A stretch of DNA of 64,000 nucleotides, from the IMG/VR virus record IMGVR_UViG_3300022699_000224, positions 1 to 64,000 of that record; one strand, given 5' to 3'. The notes under the pieces are model-generated. The model was not told where the DNA came from. It saw nothing but the letters and a program-made list of their open reading frames with translations, and did not search any database. Position 1 is the first letter of the stretch, and each line of letters opens with the position of its first letter. Source of the stretch: a virus. The translations under genes were made by a program, and so were the position numbers. This document shows positions 57,068 through 64,000 of the stretch, piece by piece.

Positions 57068-59361
57068 TATACCACATACTCATCGTTTGCAGGGTCGTAT
57101 TTTATAGCTATTTTTCTACGATAAGATGGAATAATATACGTAGGGTCATCTTCATCAGGATAATCTTCATCTAATAAATCCATTTCATAAGAAGATAATT
57201 TATTATCACATGTTAAAGTTACCTGCATTTGACTTGAACTAATATTTACCTGCTTAACTGCAACAGGAAATCCACTATTATTTTTATATATATTATCTTG
57301 AGTAGTATTAGTAATATTAAGTCTAGTTAATAACTCTATTCCATAATATAAATATCCATCTATCATTAATTTAACATTTGCGGAAGTTACAGGTAAAATA
57401 TCACCATTAATATTTTTTAGTTTCTCATATTCTACGCTTGCAACTTCTTTAGCATAATCTACATAATCATAGCCTTCATTTCTTTCTTTATATAATCCAC
57501 TTTCTTCATCTACCCATCTAGATTTAGGAAAATGTTGTCCATTTTTAGAACTAATTTCTCTATATGGAGCACTTCCTAAAGTATAATATCCTAAATCTAT
57601 TTCAATGTCAGATAATTCCCTCTGCCTAAAATATCTTGCGTAATAAATATCCCACACATCTGCACTTAAACTACTCAAACTAGTTCCAACATAAATACCG
57701 CTACCGCCATAAGGAATAAAACTTGTAGGTGTATAATAATTTTCAAAAAAATGATATGCTCTAACAAACCAGAAATAAGTCCAATTTTGTTTAGGAACAA
57801 ATTCTCCTAAAGATAATTCTGTAGACACTTCATTAAAACCAAAATGATTATGCCTTATCACGTTTTCTATAGTTTTAGTGCCTAAATCTATTTTTATACC
57901 TTTATATATTTCAGGATTTTCGTCATTAGGGTCTATAACAGGGTTATCTATAACAATATCATCTACAATAACATCATATAAATTTCTTTTAGCAGTTTTT
58001 AAAGTTAAAGGTAAATCAATAGTATTAAAATTCTTAGTATATTCATCACCTTTGGCAGAAACTTGAATTCTTTCACTAGAACCCATAAAATTTAAACTAT
58101 TTATATTACCAGAAAATACAGTTATAGATTTTATTTTTATTACTATTGTATTTTGATTAGTAATTTGATTATAATTACCATCTACTGTATAATCTGGTTT
58201 ATCATGATACCTACCAAGAATAAAAGTAGCAGTTGATTCAGTATCAATAGTATGATTAATACTTATAGATTCTAAATCTAAATCGGTTACTTCAGTTCCA
58301 TCGATATATACATGAAAATCAGTTCTTGCTATAGGATTTAAAGCTATTTCATCAAAAGTATATTTAATAAAACGCAAATCGGTATTTAATATATTCTCTT
58401 CAGTTACATTAAATCTAAAATCACTTATAATTTTATTAGCATATAAAGTATCTATTTGAGATTCTAAAGTCTTAGTTACCTGTAAATTAAATCTGAAATC
58501 TGAATCTAATTTACTTATTTGACTTTCGTCAATAACAATAATTTCACCGTTAGAATCATTAGTTCCGCAATAAGTATAATTCCATTCATCATAACTATCT
58601 ATATTTTCTACATTATCAGTATCACCTGTATCTATTTGAGTTCTATCTGTTAAATTATTTATATTTAATTTCATAACTTGACCTTCAGAGCAACCTACAT
58701 AAATTTGATTTGTAGTATCATTAATAGTTAAATCTTTAGCATTTTTAGCAGTTTCACCTGTATTATTAAAATCAAAAGTTACCCATGAAGGAATACCTCC
58801 GCTACTTATAGTTACTTTAACTATCTTAGCAGGGTCAGAATCGCAAACTATAAATAATTCGGAGTTTCTTGCTTTTAATTTAGTAGCATATGAAACAGTT
58901 GTTTGTTCTTGAGCTATAATCTCATCAGATAAATATATATCATCAGACTTTTCTAATTCTTCTTGAGTTAAATTTAATTGAATAGTATCTGATAGATAAA
59001 TTTGTTCAGAAAGATTAAGATTCTCTTGAGGGATATTTAACTCTATATTATCAGACAAATATATAGAATCTGATGATTCTTGCACTTTATCTGTAGTTAT
59101 AAATATATTATCTGATAAATAAAGATTATCTGATAATTCTTGTTTTTGTAGAGTTAAATTTAACTCTATTTCATCAGATAAATAAAGACTATCTGATAAA
59201 TTAATATCTTCTTGAGGAATATTTAATAAAATACTATCAGAAATATAAATAGTATCAGAAGATTCTTGTTGAGGAGTGCTTGTAGTTATAAAATTAAAAT
59301 TTCTAAAAACATCTCCAGCAGAAGAAGATATTGTATTAAATTTTCTTATATTTTCTGCCAC
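57067..59361 (-). CDS. Large tail/baseplate protein with N-terminal LSD repeats
   Basis: A 764-residue protein. Residues 34-150 hold six units of the type SDxIYLSDxIxLN, about 20 residues apart. A propeller-like middle follows (VCDSDPAKIVKVTI, IYVGCSEGQVMKLN). The C-terminal half (TESTATFILGRYHDKPDY, IVIKIKSITVFSGNI) resembles tail hub or baseplate proteins. Long beta-rich body, no enzyme motif. TAA overlaps the next gene's start. Confidence 0.65.
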   Translation of the reverse strand: MAENIRKFNTISSSAGDVFRNFNFITTSTPQQESSDTIYISDSILLNIPQEDINLSDSLYLSDEIELNLTLQKQELSDNLYLSDNIFITTDKVQESSDSIYLSDNIELNIPQENLNLSEQIYLSDTIQLNLTQEELEKSDDIYLSDEIIAQEQTTVSYATKLKARNSELFIVCDSDPAKIVKVTISSGGIPSWVTFDFNNTGETAKNAKDLTINDTTNQIYVGCSEGQVMKLNINNLTDRTQIDTGDTDNVENIDSYDEWNYTYCGTNDSNGEIIVIDESQISKLDSDFRFNLQVTKTLESQIDTLYANKIISDFRFNVTEENILNTDLRFIKYTFDEIALNPIARTDFHVYIDGTEVTDLDLESISINHTIDTESTATFILGRYHDKPDYTVDGNYNQITNQNTIVIKIKSITVFSGNINSLNFMGSSERIQVSAKGDEYTKNFNTIDLPLTLKTAKRNLYDVIVDDIVIDNPVIDPNDENPEIYKGIKIDLGTKTIENVIRHNHFGFNEVSTELSLGEFVPKQNWTYFWFVRAYHFFENYYTPTSFIPYGGSGIYVGTSLSSLSADVWDIYYARYFRQRELSDIEIDLGYYTLGSAPYREISSKNGQHFPKSRWVDEESGLYKERNEGYDYVDYAKEVASVEYEKLKNINGDILPVTSANVKLMIDGYLYYGIELLTRLNITNTTQDNIYKNNSGFPVAVKQVNISSSQMQVTLTCDNKLSSYEMDLLDEDYPDEDDPTYIIPSYRRKIAIKYDPANDEYVV
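58912..59262 (-). repeat. Six 60-base-scale repeats coding SDxIYLSD units
   Basis: This is the coding region for residues 34-150 of the large tail protein: six imperfect copies of a unit of about 20 codons with core IYLSDxIxLN and variable linkers (NIPQE, LTLQK, LTQEE). The similarity is at protein and DNA level. Confidence 0.75.
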
Positions 59362-59379
59362 TTGAAATCCCTCTGTCTC

Positions 59380-60405
59380 TTATGAATTAGATTGATAAGT
59401 AACCAAAATTTTATCACTGTCTATAGAAGGTCTAAGTTCTGGAGTAACTAAAATTCCATTTGCATCAGAAGAAATTTTTAAAGGACTATCCCATGAAGAA
59501 CTATCCACATCATATTTAATTGAATAAGCTTCATCATCTGAAGGATTAGTATATACAAAATAAATATTATTACTTCCATCTACAGTAACAAAACAACTAC
59601 TAGGAGTAAAACCTAAATTATAATTAGCATTATTTATTTCTATTGTAGATAAATCATTAGTTATTCTAAAAATATGTAAATAATTAGAATAAACACAACC
59701 AACAATGATTTTATTATTATGGTCGCATACTAAATTTGTAAAATCATATTCTTGATTTCCAATACCTAGAGTTTTATATGTTCCTGTTCCGAATTTTTTA
59801 ACTAAATTATAACTTCCAGCTGAAATAGCCATACCATTATAAAATATGTTACCACTAGAATCTATACAATAACTATAACCTCTATTTCCACCATGGTGAA
59901 CACTACCAGTTGATTCATCTGAAAATCCTCCCGATAAATTAATAGTCTTTAAATAAACTATCTCATCATCAGTTCTACCATATCCTATTTTCAATTTAGA
60001 ATTAAAGCTATCCCAACGCACTTCAATTTTACATGCTGTTGCTATACTTAAACTTTCATTATCTAAATCTTTTTGACCAATATCAGTAGAAGTATTAATA
60101 AGCCAACCCCAAATATCATCATTTTTAATTAAGGTAATATAGACTTTATCTTGTCCTTTTAAATTAACTATCTGAATACTACTCATAGGAAAACTCATTC
60201 CACTACTAAAATCAGATTCAGTTAAAGTTTTTTTATGAGACCAAGTTGCTCCATCATCTTCACTTTTATGTATTTCTACATAATTAGAAGTATTATGAAA
60301 TATAGTCCAATAATTACCATCATCATCGCTACATATCCAAGAATGAGGAGTTGATAAATCAAAAACAACTATACTAGCATCGTTATCTATTTGATATTCT
60401 GCCAT
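59380..60405 (-). CDS. Sialidase-like beta-propeller tail protein
   Basis: A 341-residue protein. SEDDGATWS is an Asp-box (S-x-D-x-G-x-T-W) as in sialidase/BNR propellers, and repeated D-G-N/S-x-Y strands (DDDGNYWTIFH, DSSGNIFYNG, DGSNNIYFVY) fit a propeller. Catalytic sialidase residues cannot be assigned. A glycan-binding or virion decoration role is likely. AGGAGAG lies upstream of its start. Confidence 0.6.
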   Translation of the reverse strand: MAEYQIDNDASIVVFDLSTPHSWICSDDDGNYWTIFHNTSNYVEIHKSEDDGATWSHKKTLTESDFSSGMSFPMSSIQIVNLKGQDKVYITLIKNDDIWGWLINTSTDIGQKDLDNESLSIATACKIEVRWDSFNSKLKIGYGRTDDEIVYLKTINLSGGFSDESTGSVHHGGNRGYSYCIDSSGNIFYNGMAISAGSYNLVKKFGTGTYKTLGIGNQEYDFTNLVCDHNNKIIVGCVYSNYLHIFRITNDLSTIEINNANYNLGFTPSSCFVTVDGSNNIYFVYTNPSDDEAYSIKYDVDSSSWDSPLKISSDANGILVTPELRPSIDSDKILVTYQSNS

Positions 60406-60423
60406 AATTACTCTCTCCTAAAA

Positions 60424-60882
60424 TTAACTTCTTGCTACTGTTATGGTAATTTTTACATATAAATCAGTATCACTATCTACATTTTTAGCTGAAAATGTAA
60501 ACCTATCTAACATAGTAGATGCACTACCTGAACCATCAAACACACCTGCTTCAGTTATTGCGTAAGATTCACCTGAACCAAAAGTAAAAGTTTTTTCAAA
60601 AATCGCTTTATAATCTGCTTCATAAGAACCTCCTGTATCATCAGCCTGTTCTTTAGTTATTTCTGCTTCTAAAGCAGTATCACTATTAGTAGGTGAGGTG
60701 CTACCTGTTCCTATACCTATATAACTAAAATCAGTAGACGATACACCATTAATTAATTTAGCAACTCTTTCTAATCCGTCATTAACAATTAAATTACTAC
60801 TTTCTGCTTTATCTATAACCTTTCCATTTTTATCTCTTACTTCTACTAAATAATTACCTCGAATAACTAACTTATTATCCAT
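60424..60882 (-). CDS. Phage tail-fibre/collar-type structural protein
   Basis: 152 residues from the ATG at 60882, chosen because AAGGAGGAAAC lies just before it; an upstream ATG at 60942 adds 20 basic residues. The pattern GNYLVEVRDKNGKVIDKAES, LIVNDGLERVAKLI and IGIGTGST with ITEAGVFD is a common phage tail protein family. A virion component. Confidence 0.7.
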   Translation of the reverse strand: MDNKLVIRGNYLVEVRDKNGKVIDKAESSNLIVNDGLERVAKLINGVSSTDFSYIGIGTGSTSPTNSDTALEAEITKEQADDTGGSYEADYKAIFEKTFTFGSGESYAITEAGVFDGSGSASTMLDRFTFSAKNVDSDTDLYVKITITVARS

Positions 60883-60948
60883 GTTATGTTTCCTCCTTAA
60901 TTTTATTTTTATTTTATCTTTAATTGTAAATTTTTTTCTCATATTATT

Positions 60949-61530
60949 TTAAACTGTTATATTCCAAGAAGAAATATTCCAAATTCCTCCGCTTCCTTGA
61001 TATATTTTTACTAGCTTAGAGGGATATTGATAAGTAGCAATCCAAAAATTATCATCATTGTCCTTATCAAATGTTCTTGCATAATTAATACCTGATAAAT
61101 CAATTTTTTCTACTAAATTTCTATTAGAACCATAATATCTAATAATCTTAGCATTTTCACCACTGACTTCGCCAGGTGTCAAAATATTTACATATATATT
61201 ATCGCTAATTATAGCTTTAGGATTTTCATTTATTCCTGTAGGAATTGAAATATTGTAATTAGTGGTAAAAGGATTATTAACTGCATATACTTTAGCTATA
61301 TAAGAAGAATCTTCCACTGCACACCATAAATAATTACCAAAAATAGTCATATCTACAATATTATCTACAGATGGAGTTACTTCAAAAAAAGTTTGATTTA
61401 AATTAAATGCACTTACTTTTCTTAATACAGTTTCTCCAGATTCTCCCTTAAATGCTATCCAAAGGTAATCTCCCTGTTTAATTATAGATTTTATTTTAGT
61501 TTTGCTAAAATTATAATTCTTAAATTGCAT
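60949..61530 (-). CDS. Beta-propeller-like tail protein
   Basis: A 193-residue protein with repeated strands of the type GDYLWIAFKG, GNYLWCAVED and DDNFWIATYQ, suggesting propeller blades. It lies in the tail block between fibre-type genes. No enzyme motif. Confidence 0.55.
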   Translation of the reverse strand: MQFKNYNFSKTKIKSIIKQGDYLWIAFKGESGETVLRKVSAFNLNQTFFEVTPSVDNIVDMTIFGNYLWCAVEDSSYIAKVYAVNNPFTTNYNISIPTGINENPKAIISDNIYVNILTPGEVSGENAKIIRYYGSNRNLVEKIDLSGINYARTFDKDNDDNFWIATYQYPSKLVKIYQGSGGIWNISSWNITV

Positions 61531-61539
61531 ATTTATCCC

Positions 61540-62184
61540 TTAATTTGTTGCATATTTTATTACAAATACAGGTGTCTCTGCTCCTGCATTAGCAAAATTA
61601 GCAGGAACTATAATTTTTAATTGACAATATAATACTTTAGCTCCGCTTAATGAGCCATTTTCATTATTTAACCATAAAAAATGACCGTCTGAACTACCAG
61701 CTAATCTTGAACCTTCTGTTGGAGAAGTTCCTAACCAATTATTGCCAGGTGCTGAATCTGTAGTAGTTAAACCCCAAATCCAACTATTAGATGGAGTTCC
61801 TTCTCCTAAACTATAATCATTTGTAGAATCCATATCACTATCATCCCATACTTCTAATACGGGTTCTGATACAGTTGCTCCATCAAAAGAAAATGCAAAT
61901 ACATATTGTTTCTTTTGATTTCCTGCATTATGGATTTCTTTTAGCAGATTAGCATTTGCATCTGCAAGAAAATAGTGCGGAATAATTTGTGCTGAATCTG
62001 TAATTACAATACCTGCTTGATTTAAATCAGAAGAACTAGGTAAAGCTTCTCCATCTTTAACGACATCTGAACCATTAGAAAAAACTATATAATCATTATC
62101 TAAATCTATGTCTACCCAATCTACACCAGAACTTCCATATGCTAAATCTTGAGTATCGCAATTAACAGCTATAGTTAAAGTCAT
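61540..62184 (-). CDS. Putative virion beta-sandwich protein
   Basis: A 214-residue beta-rich protein, start preceded by AAGGAGGGAGA. Segments such as KQYVFAFSFDGATV and AKVLYCQLKIIVPA suggest a carbohydrate-binding or structural sandwich. Ends FVIKYATN. By place a tail component; no family recognised. Confidence 0.5.
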   Translation of the reverse strand: MTLTIAVNCDTQDLAYGSSGVDWVDIDLDNDYIVFSNGSDVVKDGEALPSSSDLNQAGIVITDSAQIIPHYFLADANANLLKEIHNAGNQKKQYVFAFSFDGATVSEPVLEVWDDSDMDSTNDYSLGEGTPSNSWIWGLTTTDSAPGNNWLGTSPTEGSRLAGSSDGHFLWLNNENGSLSGAKVLYCQLKIIVPANFANAGAETPVFVIKYATN

Positions 62185-62196
62185 ATTTCTCCCTCC

Positions 62197-62616
62197 TTAC
62201 CAGGAATTTACTATAAATGTTACAATATATTCTTGTAAATCTGTTCTAAGACTACTAGGATATGTTATAGGATTAATTCTTTTAACATTATATTCATAAT
62301 AAGTAGAATCTGTTTTATCTACTCTTAATACATAAGGAGTATTTAATTCAATAGCACTCTCTATTGTATCTATTTTTACTGTTATTTCTTCATATCCTTC
62401 ATCTGCATTATCTATTACAAATAAACCTCTAATTTCTAAATCCCATGTATCATTACCTCCATCAACTATAATGCTACCTTTCCCTCTTTGTCCTTTAATT
62501 TCTATAGTTTTCTTTACAGTTTGAGGTAAATTTGTAGACTGCACTATTGGAAAAGTATAAACTAAATCTGTTCCGTTAGAAGCATATAATTTGAAATAAG
62601 GTTTGGTTAAAGCCAT
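62197..62616 (-). CDS. Tail protein downstream of tape measure
   Basis: A 139-residue beta-rich protein (YFKLYASNGTDLVYTFP, then IEIKGQRGKGSIIVDGG), in the position and size of a distal tail (Dit-like) component directly after the tape measure. TAAGGAGAT precedes its start. Confidence 0.6.
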   Translation of the reverse strand: MALTKPYFKLYASNGTDLVYTFPIVQSTNLPQTVKKTIEIKGQRGKGSIIVDGGNDTWDLEIRGLFVIDNADEGYEEITVKIDTIESAIELNTPYVLRVDKTDSTYYEYNVKRINPITYPSSLRTDLQEYIVTFIVNSW

Positions 62617-62630
62617 ATTTTATAATCTCC

Positions 62631-64000
62631 TTAAAATTCCTCTATTGCATTATTAATACTTTTTCTTATATCTGAACTCTTGTCTTTAATCGCATCTCTA
62701 ACTTTTTCATTTATTTTTTCTATTATTCTATCACTATCTAAATTAACTTTAAGGTCTGATTTTACACTTATAGGGATAGTAGGGGCGATTTGCGTAAATC
62801 GTGAAATAGTTTCTCTTCTGATACCTGTAGGAGTTGGTCTTTCTTCTATAGGTATTTCTCTACCTGCTCCCTCAAAAAAGAATTTAGATGCTATTGCTCC
62901 TTGTGTAAAAGTAGGAAATGCTTTACTTATTACTCTTCTTTCTCTACCTGTTAAACCTTCAAATTCAGATATACCTTGTAAAACTTCTCCTATAGCTTTA
63001 GCAGTATTAATTCCATATTTTTGTGCTAATTTATATAATTTTACACTTTCACTAGATACTGACCTTTGTTCTTCTTTTTCTGCTGTAATAGCTCTTTCTA
63101 TTTCTAACAAATTCTTTAATACATCTAATTCGCTTTGTTCTGTAAATAATACACTCTCTAAATTAGCTTTTAATGATAATACTTGAGATTCTGATATACC
63201 CCTAGTTCTTAATAAAGCCAATTCTTGTTCTATTAATAAAGAAGTAAGTTCTCTTCTATAACTAGCTTCTTTCTCTATTACTTTATTATGTGCTTTAGTT
63301 AATTGTAAAATATATTTCTCTTCAGATAAACATTTTTTCAAACCTATTAGAGTTTTTGCTCTATATCTAGCAATATCTAATTCGCTGGCTCCCCTTTCTT
63401 TCATAAGCGAAGCTATATGTCTCAAATGTTCTTTTTTTTCTTTCAGTATACGAATATTAATTTTTCCACCTGGAGCCAAATCTTTTTGTAATTCCTCTAT
63501 CTTTTGTAATTCTTTCCTTTCCTCTGCTCGTTTTCTTTTAATTTCGTCTATTCTATTAGCATATTCAATAAATCCTTCAAATTCTAATAAACCCATATCT
63601 TCTGTATCTTTAGTAGCTGATTTTATTTCTTTTTTTAATTTTTTACTTGCTTCAATAGCTTGTGGTATTTTTAAAAGTAATGCGTTTCCTACTGTCTCTA
63701 AACCTAATCTTAAAGTCTTAGACCATCTAGATATTAATAATATACTATTAGAAAAATGTTGACTTAACCATCCTATAGTTTTACCAAATGTATCAATATA
63801 AGGTCTAGTAGAAACTAAAGCATTATTAATGTCTTTTAATGCACTAGCAAAATCACCTGAAGCATAAACTCCGCTAATTAAGTCATTACCCAAAACTGCT
63901 AATATATTCCTAAATCTATTAGCTTGTGCAATAGTAGTTCCCATTCTTATTCTAGCTACTCTTTCAGAAAAACCTTCAGCGTTTTCATCAGCATTTTTTA
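62631..64000 (-). CDS. Tail tape-measure protein, C-terminal part (5' end beyond window)
   Basis: The frame is open past the ATG at 63944 to the window edge (codons for GFSERVARIR precede that ATG), so the gene starts outside. At least 455 residues are present. RVARIRMGTTIAQANRFRNILAVLG is tape-measure-like. Long helical segments (KRAEERKELQKIEELQKDL) follow, with a hydrophobic GWLSQHFSNSILLISRW region. The basic/acidic helical end is typical of tape measures. It sets tail length and aids DNA passage. Confidence 0.7.
   Translation of the reverse strand, partial: KNADENAEGFSERVARIRMGTTIAQANRFRNILAVLGNDLISGVYASGDFASALKDINNALVSTRPYIDTFGKTIGWLSQHFSNSILLISRWSKTLRLGLETVGNALLLKIPQAIEASKKLKKEIKSATKDTEDMGLLEFEGFIEYANRIDEIKRKRAEERKELQKIEELQKDLAPGGKINIRILKEKKEHLRHIASLMKERGASELDIARYRAKTLIGLKKCLSEEKYILQLTKAHNKVIEKEASYRRELTSLLIEQELALLRTRGISESQVLSLKANLESVLFTEQSELDVLKNLLEIERAITAEKEEQRSVSSESVKLYKLAQKYGINTAKAIGEVLQGISEFEGLTGRERRVISKAFPTFTQGAIASKFFFEGAGREIPIEERPTPTGIRRETISRFTQIAPTIPISVKSDLKVNLDSDRIIEKINEKVRDAIKDKSSDIRKSINNAIEEF

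Noticed and set aside
57878-58066. Plus-strand ORF within the large tail gene
   Set aside because: It is a shadow of the minus-strand coding sequence, with no ribosome binding site and no plausible protein.
62680-63186. 168-codon plus-strand ORF opposite the tape measure
   Set aside because: It is antisense to a clear helical tape-measure frame and its composition is the mirror of that frame.
1-64000. Alternative genetic code with TGA as tryptophan
   Set aside because: TGA ends many genes in normal ATGA overlaps and tryptophan is coded by TGG throughout; only one short frame suggests otherwise.

Overview
The window is a 64 kb piece of a large, very AT-rich (about a quarter G+C by eye) tailed double-stranded DNA bacteriophage, or a prophage of one. 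The evidence is a near-complete replication and recombination set (family B DNA polymerase, primase-polymerase/helicase, RecA, RuvB, RuvC, Mre11/Rad50, flap exonuclease), a tail tape-measure end, tail genes, dense short overlapping genes, strong AAGGAG-type ribosome binding sites and sigma70-type promoters. The host cannot be named from the sequence. Those promoters and the Sec-type signal peptides point to a bacterium.

Layout. All genes from 1 to 54617 run on the plus strand. From 54610 to the right end they run on the minus strand, so the two blocks converge with an 8-base overlap. Region 1-5900: hexapeptide-repeat proteins, a GGDEF (diguanylate cyclase-like) protein, a membrane-anchored RuvB, a tyrosine recombinase and a PC4-like protein. 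At 5874-6169 lies a gene-free palindromic AT-rich stretch with a promoter. Region 6.2-16.6 kb: accessory genes, including a GNAT/M14 pair, a deoxyribosyltransferase-like enzyme, a DUF5664-type protein, flap nuclease, ClpP, a secreted trypsin-like protease, many small zinc-knuckle proteins and MgtC. Region 16.6-41.8 kb: the replication, recombination and RNA-repair core. It has two inteins (in the primase-helicase and in RecA), RNA ligase plus polynucleotide kinase, an S2P protease, and a DNA polymerase whose reading frame continues through a tRNA-shaped RNA element into a DUF4338 (DruA-like) domain. Two further candidate structured RNAs flank a G+C-richer gene at 34.7-35.5 kb.

Region 41.8-54.2 kb is the most striking block. 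A membrane-anchored APS kinase (makes the sulfate donor PAPS) is followed by a nucleotide-sugar dehydrogenase, several glycosyltransferases, four sulfotransferase-like proteins, an NAD synthetase, a sugar epimerase and further glycosyltransferase-like genes, mostly with stop/start overlaps. It reads as one operon for making and attaching a sulfated, probably uronic-acid-containing glycan. The target (virion fibre, host envelope or DNA) is not shown by the sequence. Region 54.6-64 kb (minus strand): end of the tape measure, then distal tail, baseplate and fibre proteins. The last of these share a short N-terminal module and a reused gene-overlap junction.

The two strongest candidates for an undescribed system are (a) the phage sulfation/glycan cassette and (b) the polB / tRNA-like RNA / DUF4338 insertion. 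All functional names are read from motifs by eye. No database search was run.
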